A stretch of 64,000 bases of DNA from Devosia sp. LC5 (GCF_000735585.1 NZ_JNNO01000034.1:124001-188000); one strand, 5' to 3'; positions 7,707-17,439 are shown, counted from the stretch's first letter. Notes: generated by a model not told the origin, from the letters alone. Numbers and translations: made by a program.

Positions 7707-8915
7707 TCAACCCCCATAGGGTTCGAGGACGAGATCGCGGGTGACGATGACGCGCACCGGGAAACCCGGCCGGATCGTCAGCGTCGGTACGACCTGCAAT
7801 TGGCGCTGGATGATCTGCTGGCCGGCATCGTTGATGGTATCCTGCCCCCCGTCGCGGATGGCGCGCAGAAGCCGGTCGTCGTCATCGACAGCGAGTTCCG
7901 CTCCGACCGCGAGCAGCGTCGAAAGACCGGCGGCTTTCGCCATATCCCACCAGTGATAGTCGATGCCGTCCTGCAGCCCGGCATAGCCCTGGGCGTCCGC
8001 GCCCGGCTGACGCTCCAGCACGATCGAACGGCCATTCGGCAAGATCAGCCTGTTCCAGACCAGCAGCACGCGGCGCTGCCCGAAGCCGACATCGTTGCTG
8101 TATTCGCCGATGATGCGGGTGCCCTGCGGTACGAGGAGGATGCGGCCGGTCGGGCTGTCATAGATGTGCTCCGTCACCTGCGCCGTGATCTGCCCCGGCA
8201 GATCGGAACGAATGCCGGTGATGAGTGCCGCCGAAATCACCGCGCCAGCCTGAAGGACGTAGGGCGATGCGGGCGCCATGACGCGATCGGATGCGACCGT
8301 GCGCCGGTCGACAGCGGCGTTGAGGAAGGCCGACTGGCGGTCCTGCGCCGTGGGTGTACCTGCCGGGCCAGTTAGGCCGAGACCGGAAAAGTCCGGCATG
8401 CCGCCGGCTGCCGTGCCGGTTGCCGCCGCCGTTCTCGCCTCCGTCTGGAAGAAGAGCCGGCTGTTGCGGGCGGCTTCTTGCTCCGCGAGCCGACGCTGCT
8501 CTTCTGGATCGACCGCCGGTGTCGCTATTGAAGGCGGCACGACGGGTTGACCCCGGTTCTGCGCATCGAGGATCGGTCTCCCCAGATCGCCGGGCAATGC
8601 AGGACCGAGGATCGGGCCAGTGTAGTCGCGTGGCAGACCGGCGATGCCATCTGCCGTGGCGCGATTGTCTACGGAATAGAGTTCCTCATTGCCTGAGCCG
8701 GCGTCGCGGGTCTGCAGCGCATAAATCAGGGCCCCACCAATACCGAGGCTGGCAACAAGACCGACACTGGCAAGCACCTTGCGCGAGATGCGCGTGACGC
8801 GGGGAGCGTCGGCGCGCAGTCGCATAGGGGCGGCAGGTTCGCCGGTTAAAGGCAGAGCATCGTCGTCTCCGTCCGTATTCGGCTGACTGTTCGCTGTGGG
8901 ATCGATAGGAGTCAT
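7707..8915 (-). CDS. trbI: TrbI, VirB10-like channel protein
   Basis: TrbI spans from inner to outer membrane in the type IV secretion core complex. The 402-aa product has a cytoplasmic N-terminus, one membrane helix at about residues 47-67, a proline-rich linker and a C-terminal TrbI/VirB10 domain (PSGRILLVPQGTRIIGEY, then DGIDYHWWDMAKAAG). Length fits the family. Its ATG overlaps the trbG stop codon (ATGA), as in most junctions of this operon. Confidence 0.95.
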   Translation of the reverse strand: MTPIDPTANSQPNTDGDDDALPLTGEPAAPMRLRADAPRVTRISRKVLASVGLVASLGIGGALIYALQTRDAGSGNEELYSVDNRATADGIAGLPRDYTGPILGPALPGDLGRPILDAQNRGQPVVPPSIATPAVDPEEQRRLAEQEAARNSRLFFQTEARTAAATGTAAGGMPDFSGLGLTGPAGTPTAQDRQSAFLNAAVDRRTVASDRVMAPASPYVLQAGAVISAALITGIRSDLPGQITAQVTEHIYDSPTGRILLVPQGTRIIGEYSNDVGFGQRRVLLVWNRLILPNGRSIVLERQPGADAQGYAGLQDGIDYHWWDMAKAAGLSTLLAVGAELAVDDDDRLLRAIRDGGQDTINDAGQQIIQRQLQVVPTLTIRPGFPVRVIVTRDLVLEPYGG

Positions 8916-9895
8916 GATGCGGGCCTTCCGTCGGTGCGGACGATCCTGACGGTTTGCTGACGGTCGCCGCCGCCAAGGCGCAGTTCGGCAGCGCCGAACA
9001 GGCGGTCGACGATCAGGATGTTGTTATAAATCCGGCTATTGACGATTTGCGGCTCGCCGTCCGGGCCGATGACAAAGAGCGGCGGCATCTCGCCCTGAAC
9101 GATGCCGCGTGGGAACTCGACATAGACGCGGCGGCCATCGTCATAGACCGAGATCGGCTTCCAAGGTGGGTTGCCGCCGGTGAGACCATAGCGATGGTTT
9201 CGAGCCGCAACGGCCGGAATGATGGGTGTGGTAGGCACGGATTGGCGCTGTGATGCCGGTTGCTGGGGATAGGCCCAGGCAACGGCCGGCATATAGAGCG
9301 CCTCGCGAGCGCGCAGCTCGATCATGTAGGTCCGGCGATCCGTGGTGATGACGAGATTGGTCGAGATTTCGGCGCGTGTGGGTTTCACGAGAACCTGTAC
9401 GCGGCGGGTGAGGCCTGAACCGCTTTCGGTGTCGCCGATGATCCAGCGGGCGGTATCGCCGGCTGCGATCGGTCCTGCGCCGGTCAGGCTTTCGCCAGGC
9501 TCCAGGGCAATCGTGGTGATCTGCCCCACGGCGGCGTAGACCTGATAGAGGGCCCCTTCACTCCATGGGTAGATCTGGATGGCGTTGTAATAGCCGTCGC
9601 GCCTCGGTTCCACGCGGGCGGCGGCATTGGCGTTCTCGACGCGCCCGGTCGGCGTGCCGGCCGAAGTCCCACCGCGGCTCGGCGTCCAGCTAGGGGGCAC
9701 ATGCAGGGGCCGCGGCGCCTGTTCCGTTACAACCGCCGCGACGGCGGGCAGCGGTGGAACATCGGCGTCGTAGCTGATTTCCGGCGGCTTTTTCATCGTT
9801 GCGCAACCGGCGAGCATGGTTGCGGCCAGGAGCACGGTCGCCACGGCCGCGCCTCTCTTTCCCGGCCTATCCGAGACGTGGACGGCGCGGGTCAT
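8912..9895 (-). CDS. trbG: TrbG, VirB9-like outer-membrane channel protein
   Basis: The 327-aa protein begins with a lipoprotein signal: a hydrophobic segment ending in LAGC (Cys31). The rest is a VirB9/TrbG beta-rich domain that, with TrbI, forms the outer-membrane ring of the conjugation channel. A characteristic segment is VAWAYPQQ near the middle. It overlaps trbF upstream and trbI downstream by 4 bases each, so the genes are translationally coupled. Confidence 0.95.
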   Translation of the reverse strand: MTRAVHVSDRPGKRGAAVATVLLAATMLAGCATMKKPPEISYDADVPPLPAVAAVVTEQAPRPLHVPPSWTPSRGGTSAGTPTGRVENANAAARVEPRRDGYYNAIQIYPWSEGALYQVYAAVGQITTIALEPGESLTGAGPIAAGDTARWIIGDTESGSGLTRRVQVLVKPTRAEISTNLVITTDRRTYMIELRAREALYMPAVAWAYPQQPASQRQSVPTTPIIPAVAARNHRYGLTGGNPPWKPISVYDDGRRVYVEFPRGIVQGEMPPLFVIGPDGEPQIVNSRIYNNILIVDRLFGAAELRLGGGDRQQTVRIVRTDGRPAS

Positions 9896-10575
9896 TGGCT
9901 CATCTCCCGCGACCAGGAAATTGCATTGATGTAGATACCGAGCGGATTGGCTTTCAGCCGTTCCGCATCACGCGGCGGCTGCACGACGATCGTAAGGATC
10001 GCGGTCCAGCGTTCCGTGGTGGAAAGCTGGCCATTCTCGTAGTGGCGTTCGGTCCAGGCCACACGGAAGCTGTCCGGGGACGCCCGGATGACGCTCGACA
10101 CCTCGACGGCGATCTGCTGGCGGCCGACGCGGGTGAAGGGATCGTTGGCGCGGGCGTAGTCGTTCAGCGTCGCCGCGCCGCGATCGGTGGTGAACTCATA
10201 GGCGCGAAGCCAGTTCTGGCGCACAATGATGGCGTCGGCGGGGATCGAGCGGACCTGCTCGATAAAGCGGCCGAGATGCCAGGCCACTTGCGGATCGGTC
10301 GGGCGATAATCGGCAACGGCCGGGGCGACTGCCTGCGATTGGCCGAGATTGTCGACCTGCACCACCCATGGAACAATGGTGCCGCGCGCCGACTGCCAGA
10401 CTAGGGCAGAAGCGAAGCCGCCCGCCAGCAGCAGCGAGCCGAAGGCCATAAACCGCCAGTTCTTCGCCTGGACACGGGCCGAGCCGATGCGCTCGTCCCA
10501 AATCTGTGCGGCTTTTTGGTATGGGGTCTCGGGCTCGGGCGTCTTGCCGTAATGGGTTGCGGGACGTTTGAACAT
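9892..10575 (-). CDS. trbF: TrbF, VirB8-like inner-membrane assembly factor
   Basis: The 227-aa protein has one membrane helix at about residues 42-60 and a periplasmic VirB8-fold domain, matching TrbF in size and layout. In type IV secretion systems this protein nucleates channel assembly through contacts with the VirB9- and VirB10-like proteins. The N-terminal segment TPYQKAAQIWDERIG is typical of TrbF. It overlaps trbG by 4 bases and meets trbL by one base. Confidence 0.95.
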   Translation of the reverse strand: MFKRPATHYGKTPEPETPYQKAAQIWDERIGSARVQAKNWRFMAFGSLLLAGGFASALVWQSARGTIVPWVVQVDNLGQSQAVAPAVADYRPTDPQVAWHLGRFIEQVRSIPADAIIVRQNWLRAYEFTTDRGAATLNDYARANDPFTRVGRQQIAVEVSSVIRASPDSFRVAWTERHYENGQLSTTERWTAILTIVVQPPRDAERLKANPLGIYINAISWSREMSQ

Positions 10576-11933
10576 CAGCGGTCACTTTCGGAAAGGTTGA
10601 TGGAGGAGCCGCCGCCATGGCTGTCGCCAGATCGCACCGCGTGGGCGGCGGCGGAGACGCCGTGGGACATGCCCTGCGAGCGTTTCATGCGCTTGGCCCA
10701 GTCGGGCGGGCCGTTGCCTGCGGGGGTTGAGGGGGAACCGGCAGCGTCAGCGCCGCGGCCGATCGTTCCCATGGTCGAAGAGCCGCCCGTGGTCTCGAAG
10801 GCGGATTTGGCGCCGCCAGAGAAGCTGGATTGGACGCTTTCAGTGGCTTTAGATGCGGCGCGCTTCAGCGGCGAGACGGCGGCGCTGCCGGCCGCTTTCG
10901 CTACACCGCCGAGGCCGGATGCCACACCGGATGCGCCGGACTGGCCAGCGGAGGCGAGGCTATAGGCGGTGGAGGCGCCGCCAGCGGCAGCCGCGCCTCC
11001 CCGAACGGCGGCAGCGCCACCGGAAAGGGCGGCAGCACCTCCCTTAGCGGCCAGACCTGCCGCACCGCCAGCGCCCAGAGCTGCACCGCCGACGGCGAGG
11101 CCGGCTCCGACTGCGGCGCCCGCGCCAAGCTGGGGACCGCCGGAGACAAGACCATTGGCGATGCCGGGGCCGAAAATGCCGAGGCCGAGAAGGGAAAGGG
11201 CGGCCAGAACGATCGCCATGGCGTCGTCTATGGTGGGCGTCGCCCCGCTAAAACCTGCGGTGAACTGACCGAACAGGGTCGAGCCGATGCCGATGATGAC
11301 GGCCAGCACCAGCACCTTGATGCCGGAGGAGATCACATTGCCGAGCACCTTCTCGGCCATGAACGCTGATTTGCCGAACAGGCCGAAGGGGATGAGAACA
11401 AAGCCTGCGAGGACGGTCAGTTTGAACTCGATCAGCGTGACGAAGAGCTGGATGGCCAGAATGAAGAAGGCGAGCAGCACCAGGGCCCAGGCGAAGAGCA
11501 GGCAGGCGATCTGGATGAAGTTCTCGAAGAAGGACCAGTAGCCCATCAAGCCGGAGATCGACTCCAACAGGGGCCGCCCAGCGTCGAGGCCTGTCTGCGC
11601 CACCTTGCCGGGTCGCAGCAGATCGGCCGTCGTGAAGCTGGTGCCGGAAGCCTTGAGGCCGAGACCGGCAAAGCTGTCGAAGATGATCTTCGCCAGATTG
11701 TTCCAGTTGGAAATCAAATAGGCGAAGACGCCGACGAACAGGGTCTTCTTTACGAGGCGGGCGATGATATCGTCATCGGCGCCCCAGCTCCAGAACAACG
11801 CGGCCAGCGTCACGTCGATGACGATCAGCGTCGTGGCGATGAAGGCGACCTCGCCGCCGAGCAGGCCGAAGCCTGAGTCGATGTAGCTGGTGAAGACCTG
11901 GAGGAACTGGTCGATGACGCCGGTGCCGCCCAT
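10575..11933 (-). CDS. trbL: TrbL, VirB6-like polytopic membrane protein
   Basis: The frame is open upstream to 12029, but ATG 11933 has a ribosome site (GAAGGA), gives the normal TrbL start (MGGTGVIDQFLQ) and avoids overlapping the preceding gene, so it is used (452 aa). The first 290 residues hold six or more hydrophobic helices. The last 160 are a low-complexity Ala/Gly/Ser tail, usual in TrbL. The protein forms part of the inner-membrane platform of the mating channel. Confidence 0.93.
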   Translation of the reverse strand: MGGTGVIDQFLQVFTSYIDSGFGLLGGEVAFIATTLIVIDVTLAALFWSWGADDDIIARLVKKTLFVGVFAYLISNWNNLAKIIFDSFAGLGLKASGTSFTTADLLRPGKVAQTGLDAGRPLLESISGLMGYWSFFENFIQIACLLFAWALVLLAFFILAIQLFVTLIEFKLTVLAGFVLIPFGLFGKSAFMAEKVLGNVISSGIKVLVLAVIIGIGSTLFGQFTAGFSGATPTIDDAMAIVLAALSLLGLGIFGPGIANGLVSGGPQLGAGAAVGAGLAVGGAALGAGGAAGLAAKGGAAALSGGAAAVRGGAAAAGGASTAYSLASAGQSGASGVASGLGGVAKAAGSAAVSPLKRAASKATESVQSSFSGGAKSAFETTGGSSTMGTIGRGADAAGSPSTPAGNGPPDWAKRMKRSQGMSHGVSAAAHAVRSGDSHGGGSSINLSESDR

Positions 11934-11935
11934 GA

Positions 11936-12232
11936 TTATTGTCCTTCGTTCTGATGGGGAGCGGCCGGTGCGGCAGGCGTCGGGGTTCCGAGGAAGCGAT
12001 CGCGGCTTTCGGTCCAGACGCGCAGGCACTCTGGATCTTCGGTGGCCTTCTGCCCGAGTTGCTGGCAGCGGCGCTGACCGGCGCGCAGCGGATCGGGGGT
12101 GGACGGCTGAAGCTGCCGGGCGGAGGGGGCCGCCGGTGCTTCTTCCTTGCGGGTCATTTCGATGGCAGTCGCGGTGATCGCGACGGCGACGAATATGATG
12201 GCGCCCAACCGGGCCAGCATCTTGCCGTCCAT
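11936..12232 (-). CDS. trbK-alt: TrbK-alt, putative entry-exclusion protein
   Basis: The 98-aa protein has one N-terminal membrane helix (LGAIIFVAVAITATAI) followed by a proline-rich segment and a short domain with two cysteines (RRCQQLGQK and DPECLRVW). Size, position between trbJ and trbL, and cysteine spacing match the TrbK-alt family, thought to block entry of a second copy of the same element. The exclusion role is inferred from family and position. Confidence 0.85.
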   Translation of the reverse strand: MDGKMLARLGAIIFVAVAITATAIEMTRKEEAPAAPSARQLQPSTPDPLRAGQRRCQQLGQKATEDPECLRVWTESRDRFLGTPTPAAPAAPHQNEGQ

Positions 12233-12252
12233 GGTGCTCCCCTTTCCGGGTC

Positions 12253-13014
12253 TCAGTTGCCGTTGTTGAACATCCGGGCGTTGCCCGGCTGGTAGCCCGT
12301 GCCGGGCGTCAGGAAACGGCGGCGCTGTTCACGGCCTTGTTCGGCGGCTGCGGCCTGTTCAGCCGCAGACAGGGCCTCGGCCCGGCCATTGGCGGCGAGC
12401 AGCGCCGTGAGGTCGGCGAGTTGCTGTGCTTGAAGGGCGAGGAGCTGATTGCCGGCCTGGGTTGCCTGAAGCGCACCGGTCGCGCTCTGGCTCCGGCCGA
12501 CCAGGGCCGACATCTCGGTGCGCTGCCCGTCAATATTGCCGACGACGCCGGCCTGTACCCGCATGGCATCCTGAAGACCGCCTACCGTGTTTTGCCAACG
12601 CTCACGCGCGCCGGCAACGAGCTGCTGGTCCGTTGCCGAGAGCGAGGCTGCGCCATATTGGGTCTGGAACGCCTGATCGATTTTCTGGACGTCGAAGGCG
12701 ATGTTCTGCGCCTGATTCAGAAGCTGCTGGGTACGCTGGACCGATTGCTGGAGCTGCTGAATCGAGGAGTAAGGCAGGCTCGCCAGATTACGGGCCTGAT
12801 TGATCAGCATTTGCGCTTCGTTCTGAAGCTGGGTGATCTGCTGGTTGACCTGTTGCAGGGTGCGCGCCGCTGTCAGAACATTCTGCGCGTAGTTGGTCGG
12901 ATCGTAGACAATCCATTGCGCGTGGGCTGGAGCGGTGAGCACCGGCGATAGCGCCAGCGGCGCGGCAAGGATCGTCGCGGCGACAAGGGCCGCGCGGGAA
13001 CGGCGGATCATCAT
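12253..13014 (-). CDS. trbJ: TrbJ, VirB5-like pilus protein
   Basis: Starting at ATG 13014, which overlaps the trbE stop (ATGA), the 254-aa product has a signal peptide ending around APAHA-QW and then a largely helical, Gln-rich domain (TLQQVNQQITQLQNEAQML). This is the TrbJ/VirB5 layout of minor pilus subunits exported to the periplasm. The open frame reaches 13062, but that start lies deep inside trbE and is not needed. Confidence 0.93.
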   Translation of the reverse strand: MMIRRSRAALVAATILAAPLALSPVLTAPAHAQWIVYDPTNYAQNVLTAARTLQQVNQQITQLQNEAQMLINQARNLASLPYSSIQQLQQSVQRTQQLLNQAQNIAFDVQKIDQAFQTQYGAASLSATDQQLVAGARERWQNTVGGLQDAMRVQAGVVGNIDGQRTEMSALVGRSQSATGALQATQAGNQLLALQAQQLADLTALLAANGRAEALSAAEQAAAAEQGREQRRRFLTPGTGYQPGNARMFNNGN

Positions 13015-15449
13015 GAGGGTCTCTCCTGGTTGTTGAGGTCGGGGATGAGGTCGATGGCCCAAGCCACGTCGCGGTGGCGCAGCCAGGCGGCGAGGAAGCC
13101 CTCACGGCCATGCTCGGCAACAATGCGCTGAATGTCCGTCTGGTCGGTCTTGGAAGAGGCGGCGCAGAGCGCCAGCGCCACATCGGACAGGCCCAGCTCG
13201 AACAGGCGATTGCCGCGCCGGGACTGGCAGTAGTAATCCCGCTTCGGGGTGGCCCGCGCGAGGATCTCGATCTGCCGGTCGTTCAGTCCGAAGCGCCGGT
13301 AGATGGCGGTGATCTGCGGCTCGATGGCGCGTTCGTTCGGGAGCAGAAGCCGGGTCTGACAGCTTTCGATGATCGCGGGCGCGATGGCACTGCCGTCGAT
13401 GTCGGACAGGGACTGCGTGGCGAAGATCACGGAGGCGTTCTTCTTGCGCAGGGTCTTCAGCCATTCGCGGAGCTGGCCGGCGAAGCCGTCATCATCAAGC
13501 GCCAGCCAGCCCTCGTCGATGATCAGCAGGGTCGGAGACCCGTCGAGGCGGTCGCCGATCCGATGGAACAGATAGGACAGGACGGCGGGCGCCGCGCCCG
13601 TGCCGATCAGCCCCTCGGTCTCGAACGCCTGTACGGATGCCCCGCCCAGATGCTCGACTTCGGCGTCGAGCAGACGGCCATAGGGACCGCCGACGCAATA
13701 GGGTCGCAGCGCCTGCTTCAGATCGTTGGATTGCAGCAGGACGGCGAGGCCGGTGATGGTGCGCTCGTTCACCGGCGCGGACGCCAGAGAGGTCAGTGCT
13801 GTCCAGATATATTCCTTCACCTCGGGCGTGATGCCGAGACCCTCGCGCGTCAGGATCGAGACGATCCAGTCGGCGGCCCAGGCGCGTTCGGGGACATCAT
13901 GGATGCCGCCCAGAGGTTGAAGCGAAACGCTGTCGTCGGCGTCTTCGCTCAAACCGCCGCCGAGGTCGTGCCAGTCGCCGCCCATGGCGAGCGCAGCGGC
14001 GCGGATCGAGCCGCCGAAATCGAAGGCGAAGACCTGTGCGCCCGGATAGCGCCGGAACTGCAAGGCCATTAGCGCCAGCAGTACGGATTTACCGGCGCCG
14101 GTCGGCCCGACGATCAGCGTATGGCCGACATCGCCGACATGAAGGGAAAACCGGAACGGGGTCGAGCCTTCGGTCTTGCCGAAGAGCAGAGGGGGCGCTG
14201 CAAAATGCTCGTCCCGTTCCGGCCCCGCCCACACCGCTGAAAGCGGGATCATATGGGCGAGGTTCAGTGTGCTGATGGGCGGTTGCCGGACATTGGCGTA
14301 GACGTGCCCCGGCAAGGAGCCGAGCCAGGCGTCCACCGCGTTGATGGTCTCAGGCATTGCCGTGAAGTCGCGGCCCTGGATGATTTTTTCGACCAGCCGC
14401 AGCTTCTCGTCAGCGATGCGCGGATCGTCGTCCCAGACCGTGACGGTCGCTGTGACATAGGCTTGGCCGGCATAGTCGGCGCCCAATTCCTGAAGTGCCA
14501 GATCGGCGTCGGCGGCCTTGTTCGAGGCATCGGTATCGACCAGAGCCGAGGCTTCGTTGGTCATGATCTCCTTGAGGATGGAGGCGATGCTCTTCCGCTT
14601 GGCGAACCATTGCCGCCTGATCTTGGTCAGCAGCTTGGTCGCGTCGGTCTTGTCGAGCATCACCGCCCGCGTCGACCAGCGATAGGGAATGGCCAGCCGG
14701 TTCAACTCGTCGAGAATGCCGGGCGTGGTTGCGGTCGGGAAACCGACGATGGTGAGAATGCGCAGATGGGAATTGCCCAGACGCGGCTCCAGTCCGCCGG
14801 TAAGCGGCTGATCGGCGAGCAGCGCGTCGAGATACATCGGCGTTTCAGGGACGCGGACGCGGTGGCGTTTGGTCGAGATGCAGCCATGCAGATAGGTCAG
14901 CGTCTCGGCGTCATCGAGCCATGCGCATTCCGGCATGAAACCGTCGATGAGCTGGATCACCCGGTCGGTGCGGTCGATGAAGCCGCGCAGGATCTCACGA
15001 GCGTCGACGCCGGATTGTTCGCGGCCCTCGTAGAGCCAGCTCTCGGCACGCGCCGCGTCTTCGGCGGGCGGCAGATAGAGGAAGGTCAGGAAATAGCTGG
15101 ATTCGAAATGCGTGCCGGCTTCCTCGAACCCGGCCTTGCGCTCGGCATCGACCAGCGCCGACGCGGCATCGGGGAAGCGGCTTGCCGGATAGGTGGCGGC
15201 GGCATGGCGCTGCGCCTCGACGAAAATGGCCCAGCCGGAGCCGAGACGGCGGAAGGCGTTGTTCAATCGTCCTGCTACGGCCACCAATTCGGCAGGGACT
15301 GCGGAATCGAGATCAGGGCCACGGAACCGCGCCGTTCTCTGGAAGCTGCCGTCCTTGTTGAGCACGACGCCGTCTCCGGCCAGCGCCGCCCAGGGCAGGA
15401 AGTCGGCGAGTCGTGTGACGGTGCGACGATATTCTGCAAGGTTCATCAT
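13011..15449 (-). CDS. trbE: TrbE, VirB4-family ATPase
   Basis: This 812-aa ATPase energises pilus assembly and substrate transport at the inner membrane. Walker A is GPTGAGKS at residues 448-455, and Walker B is TLLIIDEGWLAL near 650. The N-terminal CagE/TrbE domain is complete. The start MMNLAEYRRT has two adjacent ATGs. The gene is flanked by trbD and trbJ with short or no gaps. No frameshift or missing motif is visible. Confidence 0.96.
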   Translation of the reverse strand: MMNLAEYRRTVTRLADFLPWAALAGDGVVLNKDGSFQRTARFRGPDLDSAVPAELVAVAGRLNNAFRRLGSGWAIFVEAQRHAAATYPASRFPDAASALVDAERKAGFEEAGTHFESSYFLTFLYLPPAEDAARAESWLYEGREQSGVDAREILRGFIDRTDRVIQLIDGFMPECAWLDDAETLTYLHGCISTKRHRVRVPETPMYLDALLADQPLTGGLEPRLGNSHLRILTIVGFPTATTPGILDELNRLAIPYRWSTRAVMLDKTDATKLLTKIRRQWFAKRKSIASILKEIMTNEASALVDTDASNKAADADLALQELGADYAGQAYVTATVTVWDDDPRIADEKLRLVEKIIQGRDFTAMPETINAVDAWLGSLPGHVYANVRQPPISTLNLAHMIPLSAVWAGPERDEHFAAPPLLFGKTEGSTPFRFSLHVGDVGHTLIVGPTGAGKSVLLALMALQFRRYPGAQVFAFDFGGSIRAAALAMGGDWHDLGGGLSEDADDSVSLQPLGGIHDVPERAWAADWIVSILTREGLGITPEVKEYIWTALTSLASAPVNERTITGLAVLLQSNDLKQALRPYCVGGPYGRLLDAEVEHLGGASVQAFETEGLIGTGAAPAVLSYLFHRIGDRLDGSPTLLIIDEGWLALDDDGFAGQLREWLKTLRKKNASVIFATQSLSDIDGSAIAPAIIESCQTRLLLPNERAIEPQITAIYRRFGLNDRQIEILARATPKRDYYCQSRRGNRLFELGLSDVALALCAASSKTDQTDIQRIVAEHGREGFLAAWLRHRDVAWAIDLIPDLNNQERPS

Positions 15450-15463
15450 GATGGTTGTTCTCC

Positions 15464-15745
15464 TCAGACGCCGAGATGGCCGGGGATGCGCAGATGGCGG
15501 CGCACCACATCGACGAACAGCGGATCGCGTTTGGCCGCCCAGACGGCCGCGAAATGTCCGAGCAACCCAAGCGCGATGCCAACCAGCCAGAGACGCAACC
15601 CCAGGCCGAGGGCGGCGGCCAGCGTGCCGTTGACGATGGCGATCGAGCGCGGAGCCCCGCCGAGCAGGATGTGCTCGGTCAGTGCTCGGTGAACGGGGAC
15701 GGAGAAGCCCGGCACTTCGCCGGTCTGGTCGTTGAAGCCCGCCAT
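15464..15745 (-). CDS. trbD: TrbD, VirB3-like membrane protein
   Basis: The open frame extends to 16183, but the upstream part is an antiphase reading of trbC. ATG 15745 gives the normal 93-aa TrbD: MAGFNDQTGEVPGFSVPVHR, then a hydrophobic hairpin, ending in RRHLRIPGHLGV. TrbD/VirB3 proteins anchor the VirB4 ATPase at the inner membrane. The ATG overlaps the trbC stop. Confidence 0.92.
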   Translation of the reverse strand: MAGFNDQTGEVPGFSVPVHRALTEHILLGGAPRSIAIVNGTLAAALGLGLRLWLVGIALGLLGHFAAVWAAKRDPLFVDVVRRHLRIPGHLGV

Positions 15746-16077
15746 CAGACGAGCGCTCCGCCGCCGAAGGAGAAGAACGAAAGGAAGAACGAGCTGGCCG
15801 CGAAGGCGATCGACAGGCCGAAGACGATCTGGATCAGCTTGCGGGCGCCGCCCGAACTGTCGCCAAAGGCCAGCGTCAGGCCGGTGACAATGATGATGAT
15901 CACCGCGATGATCTTGGCGACGGGGCCTTCGATCGATTGCAGGATCGACTGCAGCGGCGCTTCCCACGGCATGGACGAGCCGGAGGCGTGGGCGGCGGGG
16001 GCGAGGATCAGGCTGGCATAGGTGACGGCGGCAGCCGTCGCGATATGGCGGCGGACGCGCAGAGCACGGCGGATCAT
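15745..16077 (-). CDS. trbC: TrbC, VirB2-like pilin
   Basis: The 110-aa prepilin has a long, positively charged signal peptide ending near APAAHA, then two hydrophobic helices (AKIIAVIIIIVTGLTLAFG and a second near the C-terminus) joined by a short basic loop, as in VirB2/TrbC major pilins. Pilins of this family are cleaved and can be cyclised by a TraF-like peptidase, and one is encoded at 36516-37061. Confidence 0.93.
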   Translation of the reverse strand: MIRRALRVRRHIATAAAVTYASLILAPAAHASGSSMPWEAPLQSILQSIEGPVAKIIAVIIIIVTGLTLAFGDSSGGARKLIQIVFGLSIAFAASSFFLSFFSFGGGALV

Positions 16078-17057
16078 GTTGGTTCTCCTGTGAGATTTGG
16101 GGTTGAGGGCACGACGCGGTAGTCGCCGTCGGGGCCGAGGCCCTCGACGCGGGCGAGTTCGGAGAGGCGGCGCAGAGATCCACGGCCTGAGAGCACGGCG
16201 ACGAGATCGATGGTCTCGGCGATCAGGGCGCGCGGGACCGTGACGACGGCTTCCTGAATAAGTTGTTCGAGACGGCGAAGCGCGCCGATGCCGGTGCTGG
16301 CGTGGATGGTGCCGATGCCGCCGGGATGGCCGGTGCCCCAGGCTTTGAGGAGATCAAGGGCTTCGGGGCCACGCACCTCACCGATGGGAATGCGGTCGGG
16401 GCGCAGGCGCAGGGAGGAGCGAACCAGATCGGACAGCGATGCCACGCCGTCCTTGGTGCGCAGCGCCACGAGGTTCGGCGCGGCGCACTGAAGCTCGCGG
16501 GTATCCTCGATCAGCACCACGCGGTCAGAGGTCTTGGCGACCTCGGCGAGCAGCGCATTGGTGAGCGTGGTCTTGCCGGTCGAGGTGCCGCCGGCGACGA
16601 GGATGTTTTTGCGCGAGGCGACCGCAGTGCGCAGGGCCTCAGCCTGGTCCGCGTTCATGATGCCGGCGGCGACATAATCGTCGAGGGTGAAGACGGCGAC
16701 GGCGGGTTTGCGGATGGCAAAGCTCGGCGCCGCGACGACGGGAGGGAGAAGCCCCTCGAACCGTTCCCCCGTCTCTGGGAGTTCCGCCGAGACACGCGGA
16801 GCGCCGGAATGGACCTCGGCGCCGACATGGTGCGCGACCAGACGCACAATCCGTTCGCCGTCCGCTGGCGACAACCGCTCGCCCGTATCGGACAGGCCTT
16901 CGGAGAGCCGGTCGATCCAGAGCCGGCCATCAGGATTGAGCATCACCTCGACGATCGACGGGTCTTCCAGAAACCGGGCGATGGCAGGGCCAAGGGCGGT
17001 GCGCAGCATGCGCGCGCCCCGCGTCGTCGCCTGTGATGTCTGAAAAGATTCCGCCAT
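16074..17057 (-). CDS. trbB: TrbB, VirB11-like hexameric ATPase
   Basis: The 327-aa ATPase has Walker [10 protein letters not shown] at residues 156-164, the Asp box [11 protein letters not shown], and the His box segment [11 protein letters not shown]. These are the VirB11/TrbB signatures. It acts as a traffic ATPase at the base of the secretion channel. It is the first trb gene. Upstream, where copG and traG would normally follow directly, there is an unrelated TetR/NmrA cassette. Confidence 0.96.
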   Translation of the reverse strand: MAESFQTSQATTRGARMLRTALGPAIARFLEDPSIVEVMLNPDGRLWIDRLSEGLSDTGERLSPADGERIVRLVAHHVGAEVHSGAPRVSAELPETGERFEGLLPPVVAAPSFAIRKPAVAVFTLDDYVAAGIMNADQAEALRTAVASRKNILVAGGTSTGKTTLTNALLAEVAKTSDRVVLIEDTRELQCAAPNLVALRTKDGVASLSDLVRSSLRLRPDRIPIGEVRGPEALDLLKAWGTGHPGGIGTIHASTGIGALRRLEQLIQEAVVTVPRALIAETIDLVAVLSGRGSLRRLSELARVEGLGPDGDYRVVPSTPNLTGEPT

Positions 17058-17436
17058 GTCGTCCCCTTGCGTTCAGGGACCGTTCGGCCAGCCCTGGATC
17101 GGGGAAGAGTAAGAGAGGCAGAACTTAGGCCTGCGCAACAGCGTCAAGGACGTAGTAGTGGGCTGGCGTGGAAAGACAGGGAGACGGCGGGAGCTTAGCT
17201 TGGCGGCTATGTTGCTGATCGCAGAATTTGGCATTCTGCGACCAGCAAATATCAGCCGTACAATGGTGCTTTTAAGCGAGAGTTTCACGAAAAGCAGACG
17301 GCAGGAATCGACCGGTTGAACTCACCACCCATTTCGGACGTTCGGCGATCAAACGGCTGACCATAGAACTCGACATGTGAGAACCTCTTGCCACGTGCAC
17401 ACTTCCATATCGCACGCCAACATGCATACGGTAGGT
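17058..17436. other. Intergenic junction with a near-perfect hairpin
   Basis: No gene is recognisable between trbB and the tetR gene. The stretch contains a 16-bp inverted repeat (17212-17248) and a TetR operator at its right end. It is the left junction of the inserted TetR/NmrA/ASCH cassette. Confidence 0.5.
17212..17248. repeat. 16-bp inverted repeat with 5-base loop
   Basis: TTGCTGATCGCAGAAT and ATTCTGCGACCAGCAA pair at 15 of 16 positions around the loop TTGGC. No T-run follows on either strand, so it is not a standard terminator. It may be a protein-binding or recombination site at the edge of the inserted cassette. Confidence 0.7.
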
Positions 17437-17439
17437 ATG
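17425..17439. promoter_or_regulatory. TetR operator CATAC-N5-GTATG (site 1)
   Basis: CATAC-GGTAG-GTATG forms a palindrome that continues one base on each side (GCATAC...GTATGC). It overlaps the likely tetR start codon, so the regulator probably represses its own gene. Two matching sites precede the NmrA-like gene. Confidence 0.8.

Noticed and set aside
14253..15692. 479-codon open frame on the plus strand
   Set aside because: It is antisense to trbE and trbD, whose motifs and operon order are unmistakable; its translation has no recognisable domain.
15464..16183. 239-codon open frame starting upstream of trbD
   Set aside because: Only the last 93 codons are TrbD; the rest is an antiphase reading of trbC.
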